Below the pieces are notes generated by a model, which was not told the DNA's origin, searched no databases, and saw only the letters and a list, made by a program, of their open reading frames with translations. From NCBI GenBank assembly GCA_000381625.1, contig KB906767.1:128729-192728 (forward strand): a stretch of 64,000 nucleotides of DNA. The letters run 5' to 3'. Each line of letters starts with the position of its first letter. The first letter of the stretch is position 1. Positions 57,029-64,000 of the stretch are shown piece after piece. The DNA comes from Bryobacterales bacterium KBS 96 (GTDB lineage Bacteria; Acidobacteriota; Terriglobia; Bryobacterales; Bryobacteraceae). The translations under genes and the position numbers were made by a program.

Positions 57029-57964
57029 ATGACGTATTCAAGAAGAGATTTCGGCAAATTGGCTCTCGCGGCCTTGCCTGTTTCGGCGGCTCTCGGGAAA
57101 GCAATCAATTCGAAAGTGGACGGCGTGCAGCTAGGCGTACAGTCCTACAGTTTTCGCGACCTTCCACTCGACGAAGCGATCAAAGCCATGGTGGCCGATG
57201 GTCTTGGCGATTGCGAGCTGTTTTCTCCGCACATCGAAGCGGGCGGGATAAAAGCGGGCGGTCAGGCGTTCCGTCGGCCCAAAGGCGTTCGTCCGAGTCC
57301 CGAGCAGCGGAAGGCCGCCGCCGCGGCCCGTGAGGAAGAGTTGCGTAAGTGGCGTTTGTCTGTGCCGCTCGATTATTTTAAAGACGTTCGCAAGAAATTC
57401 AACGATAACGGCATCAATCTCTATGCGTACAATTTCAGCTTCAACGAGCATTTTACCGATGAGGAAATCGACCGTGGTTTCTTGATGGCGAAGGCGCTCG
57501 GCGTGGGCATTATCACGGCATCCACTACTCTTCCGGTGGCGCAGCGAGTTGTGCCGTTCGCCGAGAAGCACAAAATGATTGTCGCCATGCACGGCCACTC
57601 CAACCTGACGGATCCGAATCAGTTCGCGACTCCGGAGAGCTTTGCGAAAGCTCTGGCGATGTCAAAATATTACAGAGTTAACCTGGACATCGGCCATTTC
57701 ACTGCCGCCAACTTCGACGCGGTCGATTATATAAAGAAAAACCATCAGCATATTGTTCTCCTGCACCTGAAGGATCGGAAGAAGAATGAGGGCCCGAATG
57801 TCCCATGGGGCGAAGGAGACACACCGATCAAGCAGGTGCTTATGCTCTTAAAAGAAACGAAATATCCGATACCGGCCTTCATTGAGTATGAGTACAAGGG
57901 AGAGGGCACTTCGCAAGAGGAAGTTCTTAAGTGCTACCAATACTGCAAGAAGGCTGTCGCCTGA
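57029..57964 (+). CDS. Tat-exported sugar phosphate isomerase/epimerase-like protein
   Basis: 311 aa with a GAGAAAGGTG region before the ATG. A Tat signal ([20 protein letters not shown]) precedes a xylose isomerase-like TIM barrel: [60 protein letters not shown] and [14 protein letters not shown] with the metal-binding Glu/His/Asp set. Acidobacteria and Planctomycetes have many such exported members, probably acting on sugars in the periplasm. Convergent with the NHL-type gene. Confidence 0.87.
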   Translation: MTYSRRDFGKLALAALPVSAALGKAINSKVDGVQLGVQSYSFRDLPLDEAIKAMVADGLGDCELFSPHIEAGGIKAGGQAFRRPKGVRPSPEQRKAAAAAREEELRKWRLSVPLDYFKDVRKKFNDNGINLYAYNFSFNEHFTDEEIDRGFLMAKALGVGIITASTTLPVAQRVVPFAEKHKMIVAMHGHSNLTDPNQFATPESFAKALAMSKYYRVNLDIGHFTAANFDAVDYIKKNHQHIVLLHLKDRKKNEGPNVPWGEGDTPIKQVLMLLKETKYPIPAFIEYEYKGEGTSQEEVLKCYQYCKKAVA

Positions 57965-57993
57965 GCGCCGTTCATCAAGAGCGGCGTTGATCG

Positions 57994-59031
57994 TTACACC
58001 CGCCGCAGCTTTGTGACGCGTCCTACTTCCACCCACTCAACCACGAAAATGTTGCCGCGATGGTCGAAGCATGCTCCGTGCGGGCAAACGAATTTGCCGG
58101 GACGGAAGTGATCGCGCGACATTATCCGCAACTTATTCCAATCGTTTGCCTCGGAATCGTCGCCCAAATGCTCGATAACTTGATTATTGCGGTCGAGAAG
58201 AGTGACGCGGGCGCCCAGATCAGGCACCACCGTCATATCGCCTTTTCGATTGAACCAGAAATAGCACGGCAGGTTGGTTCCTCCAATGAAGCTCAGGTGC
58301 TTACCATCGAGCGAAAAGGTTTGAATTCGATGATTCGTGCGGTCCGCGATCATCAGGATAGGCTCGGTCCCGCGCGTGTCGCAAATAATACCGTGCGGGC
58401 AATTTAACTGGCCTGGTTCGCTCCCCAGACCGCCGAAGGTGCGCAGATATTTGCCGTCCTTGTTGTAGTGATTGATGTAGCTCGATCCATATCCGTCGCC
58501 GACGTAAATATCTCCGTTCGGCGCAACCGCCAGGTTTGTCGGAATATATTTCTTCTTTTTGCCGTCCGAGTCAGGCTGGTAAGCGGGCGACTCGTTCGGA
58601 TATCCGATCTTCCAGACGTGCTCGCCGGTCAGCGTTGTCTTCACAACGCGATCGTTTTTGATATCGCAGAGATACAGGAATTGCTGGCTGCCTTCTTTGC
58701 GAATCAGCAGTCCGTGGGCGCCGCCCTTGTACTCTTTGCCCCAGCTCCGGACAAATTTGCCTTTGTGATCGAAGACCACCATCGTGTCGTCCGACTGGCT
58801 CGCGGCGTTAACAGTGTGATGCACATAAATATGTCCCTCGGCGTCTTCACAAACACCATGAGTGTTGCCGTACTTAATCTCTGGTGGCAGTACGCCCCAG
58901 TCGTGAATACACTCGTATTGATGCTCACCGGAGCCGAGGATCGGGTTGGCCGATCCCGATTTGTTGGTCATCCCCAGCAATATGGGAGCGCTGCCGCCCA
59001 CCGCCGCCAGAAAGCCACGACGCGTTTTCAT
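57994..59031 (-). CDS. Exported NHL/six-bladed beta-propeller protein
   Basis: 345 aa with a Tat-like start (MKTRRGFLAAVGGSAPILLG). Repeated propeller blades appear as LAVAPNGDIYVGDGYGSSYI, YLRTFGGLGSEPGQLNCPHG, LMIADRTNHRIQTFSLDGKH and CPHGACFDHRGNIFVVEW. It resembles the peptidylglycine alpha-amidating lyase-like/NHL family. Likely periplasmic; ligand unknown. Convergent with the isomerase-like gene. Confidence 0.85.
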   Translation of the reverse strand: MKTRRGFLAAVGGSAPILLGMTNKSGSANPILGSGEHQYECIHDWGVLPPEIKYGNTHGVCEDAEGHIYVHHTVNAASQSDDTMVVFDHKGKFVRSWGKEYKGGAHGLLIRKEGSQQFLYLCDIKNDRVVKTTLTGEHVWKIGYPNESPAYQPDSDGKKKKYIPTNLAVAPNGDIYVGDGYGSSYINHYNKDGKYLRTFGGLGSEPGQLNCPHGIICDTRGTEPILMIADRTNHRIQTFSLDGKHLSFIGGTNLPCYFWFNRKGDMTVVPDLGARVTLLDRNNQVIEHLGDDSEANDWNKLRIMSRDHFRPGKFVCPHGACFDHRGNIFVVEWVEVGRVTKLRRV

Positions 59032-59126
59032 GAAGGTTGGAATCCTCTCTCCGAGAGTCTATCCTAACGGCGGGACAGTGGCGGCGGCGCATTCCGCTCG
59101 GTAATTGGGGCGTCCCTACAGTTGGC

Positions 59127-59339
59127 TTACTGATTGTCCTTCCACTCCTCGTACCAAGCCATTTGGATCGCTTCGAGTTTGCCTTCAGTGGACGCATTCG
59201 CATCGTCGCCAAAATTAGCCAGTTCCGTGATCCATTTGTGCATATCGGTAAAGCGGACCGCCAGTGGGTCGAGGTCGGGATGATTCTCGTAGAGGCTGAG
59301 GGCGATATCTTCGATGTGGTCCCATGTGAGTCCCGGCAT
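59127..59339 (-). CDS. iscX: IscX Fe-S assembly adaptor
   Basis: 70 aa. LTWDHIEDIALSLYENHPDL, DPLAVRFTDMHKWITELANF and a final YEEWKDNQ are the full IscX (YfhJ) pattern. IscX binds IscS and iron and modulates sulphur transfer. It is the last gene of the leftward isc operon, 31 bp after hscA. Confidence 0.93.
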   Translation of the reverse strand: MPGLTWDHIEDIALSLYENHPDLDPLAVRFTDMHKWITELANFGDDANASTEGKLEAIQMAWYEEWKDNQ

Positions 59340-59370
59340 GTGTCTGCTCCTGTTGGTCGGATTCCGGCAA

Positions 59371-61224
59371 TCAGTCGATTTTCGTGCCGCGCAGCGCGCC
59401 GCGGACGGCAGTATTCATCATAGTCTCGGCGAGTTTCATCGTGACTTGATTCAATGCTTCGATCTTCTGGCGGATTAGGTCATGATCGCCGGAGTGATAG
59501 ATGTTTTGAATGTCGCGGATGGCGTTATCCACTGCCGCGCATTCTTCGGCGCTCAATTCCCGCCATGCCGGATTCCGTTTAGCCTTTTCCGTCGCCGCGA
59601 GGATGTGATCCGCGTCCACGCGCGCCTCGCGCACCTGGCGCTCCCGCATGTCCTGCTCGGCTTTGTCGAACGACTCGCGAATCATCGCTTCCACCTGATC
59701 GTCCGTCAAGCCATAGGACGGTTTCACTTCGACGCTATGCTCCTTGCCCGTCCGGGCGTCGCGCGCCGCCACCTGCAGAATACCATTCGCGTCAATTAGA
59801 AAGCGAACTTCAATACGGGCCAGCCCCGCCGGCAGTGGATCGATATCTTTCAGATCGAAACGCGCCAGGCTCCGGTTGTCCTTTACAAGTTCGCGTTCGC
59901 CCTGCAACACGTGAATGAGTACGTTGCGCTGTCCGTCCACGGCAGTGGTGAAACTCTCGGTCGCGCTCGCGGGTATTGTCGAATTCCGGTGAATCAATTT
60001 CGAGACTACGCCCCCCATGGTTTCGATGCCCAATGACAACGGTGTTACGTCCAGGAGGAGCTTATCTTCAACGTCGCCCGCCAGAATGCCTGCTTGTACC
60101 GCGGCGCCCAGAGCCACGACTTCATCGGGATTCAATTCGGTGTGCGGCTTGGATTTGAACAGCCGCTCTACCGCGGCACGAACCAGCGGGATGCGGGTCG
60201 AACCGCCAACCATTACGACTTCATCGATCTGCTCTGGCATCATGCCGGCGTCCTTCAGAGACGCGCGGCACGGTTCGAGCGTGCGTTCGATGATAGGGCC
60301 GATCAACCGGTCGAACACTACGCGGTCGAGCACGCGCTGGTAGCTCTTGCTTTTGTAGTGCAATTCGATGGTGGCTCGCGCGACATACGAAAGCTCTTCT
60401 TTCGCTTTGATCACCGCGCGCCGCAGCCGCTGAACGCCTTCCGAATCGGTCGAGAGATCGTCGCTCCACTCGGTAGTGATATCTTCCAGCGCGACCTTCA
60501 GCAACAGATTGTCAATATCGTCGCCGCCGAGGTGTGTATCGCCGTTCGTCGCCAGCACTTCAAAAATGCCATCGTGAAGACGCAAAATGGAAATATCGAA
60601 CGTGCCGCCGCCCAAATCATAAACCGCAATTACGCCGTCTTTCCGTTTATCCAGGCCATAGGCGAGCGAAGCGGCGGTCGGTTCATTCACGAGCCTCAGC
60701 ACTTCCAATCCCGCCAACCGCCCGGCGTCTTTCGTTGCTTGCCGTTGGGCGTCGTTAAAATAAGCGGGAACGGTGATCACCGCTTGGGTGACCTGTTCGC
60801 CCAAGGCGATCTCCGCGTTTTCCTTCAACTGCCGCAGCACCGCAGCGGAGATTTCCGGCGCCGTGAAGGTTCGCTCGCCCAGTTTGAGCCGGATCAGCGA
60901 TTCACTGTTTTCGTCGACGCGGAACGGGAATAGTTTTAGCTCGTCCCGGACATCAGCAAGACCTCTGCCCATTAGCCGCTTCACCGAATACACGGTTTGT
61001 TCCGGATGCGTGATCAGCATCTCGCGAGCCGTCTCGCCGGCAACTAGCCCGCCGCTTTCATCGAGCGACACGATGCTGGGCACAATTTTGCGGCCCTGCG
61101 CATCCTCGACGATCGTTGGATGGGTTAAATCCATATGGGCGATCAAGCTATTAGTCGTGCCTAAATCGATACCGACGACTCTCGTTTTGCGGCGCTCTCC
61201 GAAATCAATTTGGAAAGTGGACAT
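59371..61224 (-). CDS. hscA: Fe-S assembly Hsp70 chaperone HscA
   Basis: 617 aa. VVGIDLGTTNSLIAHMDLTH, the DnaK-type ATPase phosphate loop, KDAGRLAGLEVLRLVNEPTA, IAVYDLGGGTFDISILRLHD and the EEVVMVGGSTRIPLVRAAVE segment form the nucleotide-binding domain. DVTPLSLGIETMGGVVSKLI begins the substrate-binding domain. HscA with HscB releases Fe-S clusters from IscU. Length is normal; the gene is 11 bp after hscB. Confidence 0.95.
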   Translation of the reverse strand: MSTFQIDFGERRKTRVVGIDLGTTNSLIAHMDLTHPTIVEDAQGRKIVPSIVSLDESGGLVAGETAREMLITHPEQTVYSVKRLMGRGLADVRDELKLFPFRVDENSESLIRLKLGERTFTAPEISAAVLRQLKENAEIALGEQVTQAVITVPAYFNDAQRQATKDAGRLAGLEVLRLVNEPTAASLAYGLDKRKDGVIAVYDLGGGTFDISILRLHDGIFEVLATNGDTHLGGDDIDNLLLKVALEDITTEWSDDLSTDSEGVQRLRRAVIKAKEELSYVARATIELHYKSKSYQRVLDRVVFDRLIGPIIERTLEPCRASLKDAGMMPEQIDEVVMVGGSTRIPLVRAAVERLFKSKPHTELNPDEVVALGAAVQAGILAGDVEDKLLLDVTPLSLGIETMGGVVSKLIHRNSTIPASATESFTTAVDGQRNVLIHVLQGERELVKDNRSLARFDLKDIDPLPAGLARIEVRFLIDANGILQVAARDARTGKEHSVEVKPSYGLTDDQVEAMIRESFDKAEQDMRERQVREARVDADHILAATEKAKRNPAWRELSAEECAAVDNAIRDIQNIYHSGDHDLIRQKIEALNQVTMKLAETMMNTAVRGALRGTKID

Positions 61225-61235
61225 GTCTTCGATTT

Positions 61236-61823
61236 CTATAGTTCGCGTTGCTCCGGCTTCAACTCCGCATTGAGCGCGCGATCCACGTCGCGGACCAGAT
61301 TCTCGATATAGCGCCGCTTGTTGAGCGCGTTGCGGATTTCCTGAAGCGCCTGTTTGGCCGATTCGCTTTCCGGAGCAGCGGCGTCGTAGCGTTGAAACAA
61401 GCCTTCGAGATGTCCATCAATTTCGGCCCGCATCTCTAGAAAATGTTTGCCGGCACTCTCGAGTTCGTGCCGCTGCGATTCGTCTCCAGAGCGAATTTCC
61501 TCAAGCATCATGTTCAGCTCAAATACTTCTTCGAGCAGTTCGGGCGGCACATTCTTAGATCGCTGCTCTCCAATCGGAAAGCCTTCCTGTGCCAGTACGT
61601 ACATTGCGCGTTTCATCGGATCGCGCAGGGTTCGGTAACCGTCGTTGAGAACAGACGTCGCCTCCAGTGCTTCGTTCTGCTCCTCAACGGGCCGCCTGCC
61701 GAAGCGGTCGGGGTGCCACTGGCGGCTTAGCTCGTAGAAGCGGCGCTGCAGCACTTCCGCATCCACGACAAGCCGGCGTTGCAATCCGAAAAATTCGAAA
61801 TAGTCTTTGGACGGCGAGGGCAT
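61236..61823 (-). CDS. hscB: J-domain co-chaperone HscB
   Basis: 195 aa from the ATG at 61823; an upstream ATG at 61859 would add 12 residues. DYFEFFGLQRRLVVDAEVLQ and WHPDRFG with the HPD motif make the J-domain; MKRAMYVLAQEG and the C-terminal three-helix bundle (LRSGDESQRHELES-like) bind IscU. It stimulates HscA. The gap to iscA contains a large inverted repeat. Confidence 0.93.
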   Translation of the reverse strand: MPSPSKDYFEFFGLQRRLVVDAEVLQRRFYELSRQWHPDRFGRRPVEEQNEALEATSVLNDGYRTLRDPMKRAMYVLAQEGFPIGEQRSKNVPPELLEEVFELNMMLEEIRSGDESQRHELESAGKHFLEMRAEIDGHLEGLFQRYDAAAPESESAKQALQEIRNALNKRRYIENLVRDVDRALNAELKPEQREL

Positions 61824-61879
61824 GGCTGGACAGGATTCAATGGGGGCTTCGTGAACCAATTCGATTTATGCAAATACCG

Positions 61880-61982
61880 AAACTGAGCCGGGAGCATAAG
61901 CTATCTACGGCGAAGCTCGAACGGATTGAAGCGAACCGCGCTGCGGTTCGCCTTGGGGTCGCTTACGCTCCCGGCTCAGTTT
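61880..61982. repeat. Large cruciform-forming inverted repeat
   Basis: Outer arms 61880-61895 and 61967-61982 are perfect 16-bp complements (AAACTGAGCCGGGAGC), extended by 5 of 6 further pairs. Inside is a second perfect 9-bp hairpin (61931-61939 with 61943-61951). It fills the iscA-hscB gap. It could be an insertion of a palindromic mobile element, an mRNA-stabilising structure or an attenuator that lowers hscB-hscA expression. Confidence 0.8.
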
Positions 61983-61997
61983 GGAAGGTTCCAGATC

Positions 61998-62375
61998 TCA
62001 GACGGAAAAAGATGTCCCGCAGCCGCAACTCTTTTTCGCGTTCGGATTCTCAAACACGAAGCCAGATTGGATGATGGAGTCTTTCCAGTCCAAGGTCATC
62101 CCATCCAGGAACAGGATACTTTTCGGGTCTACGAATACCTTCACGGCGTCGAATTCGAAGACAAGATCGGTCGGGCGTTGCTTCGCGTCGAATTTGAATT
62201 GATAGCTCAATCCGGAACACCCGCCGCCCAGCACACCAAGCCGTAAGCCCCCGGAAGCACCTTCTTTTACGAATGCCTCTCGGATCTTCTCGACAGCTTT
62301 CGGTGTCACGTAAATCTGCTTCGGCGTTTCCTGGACAGTCTGTCCCGTTCCGCCGAGTTGTTGTAATTCGGCCAT
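61998..62375 (-). CDS. iscA: A-type Fe-S carrier IscA/ErpA
   Basis: 125 aa from the ATG at 62375. IYVTPKAVEKIREAFVKEGA, then LRLGVLGGGCSGLSYQFKFD with the first ligand Cys and KKSCGCGTSFSV with the C-G-C pair are the A-type carrier motif. It has a longer N-terminal tail (about 20 residues) than E. coli IscA. It receives and delivers Fe-S clusters. Eleven bp after iscU. Confidence 0.93.
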   Translation of the reverse strand: MAELQQLGGTGQTVQETPKQIYVTPKAVEKIREAFVKEGASGGLRLGVLGGGCSGLSYQFKFDAKQRPTDLVFEFDAVKVFVDPKSILFLDGMTLDWKDSIIQSGFVFENPNAKKSCGCGTSFSV

Positions 62376-62385
62376 TATTACCTCA

Positions 62386-62802
62386 CTAAACAGCGGCTGC
62401 AGTTTCGGCGGTTTTGCCGGCCCCCGTTTTCCCTTTGTAATCGGAGATTGCCGCCTTGATTGCATCTTCCGCCAGTACCGAGCAGTGAATCTTCACGGGC
62501 GGCAGGCTCAATTCGTTCACAATATCCGTATTCTTGATCTGTAGTGCCTCATCGACAGTTTTGCCGCGCAGCCACTCGGTCGCAAGAGAAGAACTGGCAA
62601 TGGCGCTACCGCAGCCGAACGTCTTAAATTTGGCGTCTTCAATGACGCCTGTTTCGGGATTCACCTTCACCTGCAGTTTCATGACGTCGCCGCACTCCGG
62701 CGCGCCCACCATTCCGGTGCCGACGTTGGGATCGCTCTTGTCCATGGAACCGACGTTGCGAGGGTGATTGTAGTGGTCGAGAACCTTATCCGAATAAGCC
62801 AT
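62386..62802 (-). CDS. iscU: Fe-S scaffold IscU
   Basis: 138 aa. SDKVLDHYNHPRNVGSMDKS, MVGAPECGDVMKLQ with the first ligand Cys and Asp, TFGCGSAIASSSLATEW with the second, and LPPVKIHCSVLAEDAIKAAI with the third and the LPPVK HscA-binding motif. The last 12 residues are an Ala/Gly/Thr-rich tail. Scaffold for Fe-S cluster building with IscS. Confidence 0.96.
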   Translation of the reverse strand: MAYSDKVLDHYNHPRNVGSMDKSDPNVGTGMVGAPECGDVMKLQVKVNPETGVIEDAKFKTFGCGSAIASSSLATEWLRGKTVDEALQIKNTDIVNELSLPPVKIHCSVLAEDAIKAAISDYKGKTGAGKTAETAAAV

Positions 62803-62849
62803 GCATTTCTCCCTGTTTTATTTCCTGTTCATTCCCGGCCGCACACTCT

Positions 62850-64000
62850 TTAGTGGGCCGTCCACTGCATCTTCGATAGGTCCACGCCCTCTTTCGCCAT
62901 CTCATACAGTGGAGACAGTTCGCGGAGCTTTCTGACGACATCGATCACTTTACCTGCAACATAATCCACTTCTTCTTCCGTGTTGAACCGGCCCAATCCG
63001 AAGCGAATCGACGAGTGCGCCAGATCGTCACCCGCGCCAAGAGCCTTCAGGACATAACTTGGCTCCAGAGTCGCCGACGTACAGGCCGAGCCGCTCGATA
63101 CCGCGATATCGTTGATACCCATGAGAAGGCTTTCGCCTTCGACATACGCGAAGCTCAGATTCAGGCTATGAGGCAGATGGCGTTCCATCGTGCCATTGAC
63201 ATAAACCTCATCCAGGCTATTGACAATCTTGTCCTGCAGTTTGTCGCGCAAATGCCGCAATCGCTTCGACTCTTCGGCCATTTCTTCTTTCGCGATGGCT
63301 GCTGCCGCGCCGAGGCCGACGATGCCGGGCACATTCAGCGTTCCGGATCGCATGCCCCGCTCATGGCCGCCGCCGTCTATCTGGGCCGTTACCTGGACAC
63401 GCGGATTCCGACGCCTGACATAAAGCGCTCCGACACCTTTCGGTCCATAAAATTTGTGGCCGCTCAGCGACAACAGGTCGATGCCATCGTGAATCACATT
63501 GACCGGAATCTTGCCAACGGCCTGCACGCCGTCGGTGTGGAATAGAACGCCGCGCTCTTTCGCGACTTTTCCAATTTCCTCAACCGGCTGTACGATGCCA
63601 ATTTCGTTATTGGCGTACATGATGCTGATCAGTATCGTCTTATCCGTAATCGCATCCCGCAGTTGATCGAGATCGATCAGGCCGTCCTTTTTGACGGGCA
63701 GATAGGTAACGCGAACGCCTTCTTTTTCGAGATGCTTGCATGTGTCGAGCACTGCCTTGTGCTCTGTTACTTGCGTGATGATGTGGTTGCCCTTTTCGGC
63801 ATACATCTGGGCAACGCCTTTGATCGCAAGGTTATTCGATTCGGTAGCGCCGCTCGTGAATACGATCTCTTTCGTCGTTGCGCCGATAAGGTCGGCAACT
63901 TGCTTGCGCGCTTTTTCTACCGCTTCTTCGGCCTCCCAGCCGAAACGGTGATTGCGGGAGGCGGCGTTGCCATAGATGTCCAGGAAATAGGGCTTCATCG
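62850..64000 (-). CDS. iscS: Cysteine desulfurase IscS (start beyond window)
   Basis: At least 383 residues; the Met at 63998 corresponds to an internal position ([14 protein letters not shown] follows the usual YLDNNATTP start), so about 20 residues lie past the window end. [20 protein letters not shown], the PLP Lys in [36 protein letters not shown], and the active Cys loop [20 protein letters not shown] are all present. It provides sulphur from cysteine for IscU. First visible gene of the isc operon. Confidence 0.96.
   Translation of the reverse strand, partial: MKPYFLDIYGNAASRNHRFGWEAEEAVEKARKQVADLIGATTKEIVFTSGATESNNLAIKGVAQMYAEKGNHIITQVTEHKAVLDTCKHLEKEGVRVTYLPVKKDGLIDLDQLRDAITDKTILISIMYANNEIGIVQPVEEIGKVAKERGVLFHTDGVQAVGKIPVNVIHDGIDLLSLSGHKFYGPKGVGALYVRRRNPRVQVTAQIDGGGHERGMRSGTLNVPGIVGLGAAAAIAKEEMAEESKRLRHLRDKLQDKIVNSLDEVYVNGTMERHLPHSLNLSFAYVEGESLLMGINDIAVSSGSACTSATLEPSYVLKALGAGDDLAHSSIRFGLGRFNTEEEVDYVAGKVIDVVRKLRELSPLYEMAKEGVDLSKMQWTAH

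Noticed and set aside
60094-60933. Rightward 279-aa frame
   Set aside because: Antisense to hscA, which is certain.

Overview
The window looks like chromosomal DNA of a GC-rich, soil-type Gram-negative bacterium carrying a complete temperate siphophage. I favour Acidobacteriota (Bryobacter/Solibacter-like). The reasons are Tat-exported sugar isomerase and beta-propeller proteins, a wHTH AlkZ-like protein and a complete-looking ISC operon with IscX. This taxonomic call is inference from gene families, not from a marker gene.

Positions 1-42814 are a prophage bounded by a perfect 95-bp direct repeat (1-95 and 42720-42814). From the left it holds a leftward early module (119-13648). This comprises a tyrosine integrase, an excisionase-like protein, a C5 DNA methyltransferase, a replication initiator with internal 24-bp iterons, a VRR-NUC nuclease, a RecA-like AAA ATPase, a PD-(D/E)XK nuclease with an inserted SAP-like helix pair, and many tiny genes joined by ATGA, GTGA or TAATG overlaps. 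A divergent ribbon-helix-helix pair around 13649-13730 is the likely lysogeny/early switch. The rightward module (13730-42725) carries a sigma-like factor, HNH, TerS, TerL, portal, protease, HK97-fold capsid, connectors, tail tube, G/GT chaperone with a -1 slippery site, tape measure, tail tip and a two-domain fibre. It ends with a lysis group and a SleB-type hydrolase. Cargo genes are set into it: a glycosyltransferase/FkbM methyltransferase cluster between capsid and connector genes, a small reverse-strand gene in the tail operon, and a membrane O-acyltransferase after the fibre.

The most notable element is at 7066-8091. A strictly 18-bp-periodic array (36 bp per double unit) has two alternating 10-bp half-repeats separating 8-nt variable spacers. 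It begins at the stop codon of a 268-aa protein with a Nop/IS110-C-terminal-like fold signature and no visible nuclease domain. This layout matches TIGR-Tas (tandem interspaced guide RNA plus Tas protein), apparently of the nuclease-less TasA kind. A long-range hairpin lies just upstream of the gene.

A 12-bp motif running into an extended -10 box occurs three times (15110, 16940, 41010), each time 30-60 bp before a rightward gene group. It is a candidate phage promoter, possibly read by the phage's own sigma-like protein.

Right of attR (42815-64000) is host DNA. It holds a HicBA toxin-antitoxin pair, an intergenic stretch with degenerate repeats, two frameshifted genes, a di-haem cytochrome and a wHTH protein. 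It continues with small membrane proteins, DoxX, a UxaA-type dehydratase, a glycogen synthase-type GT4 and a leftward metabolic run (beta-hydroxyacid dehydrogenase, epimerase, hydrolase, FAD oxidase). A Tat-exported isomerase and a beta-propeller protein follow. The window closes with a leftward iscS-iscU-iscA-hscB-hscA-iscX operon, interrupted between iscA and hscB by a large cruciform-forming inverted repeat.
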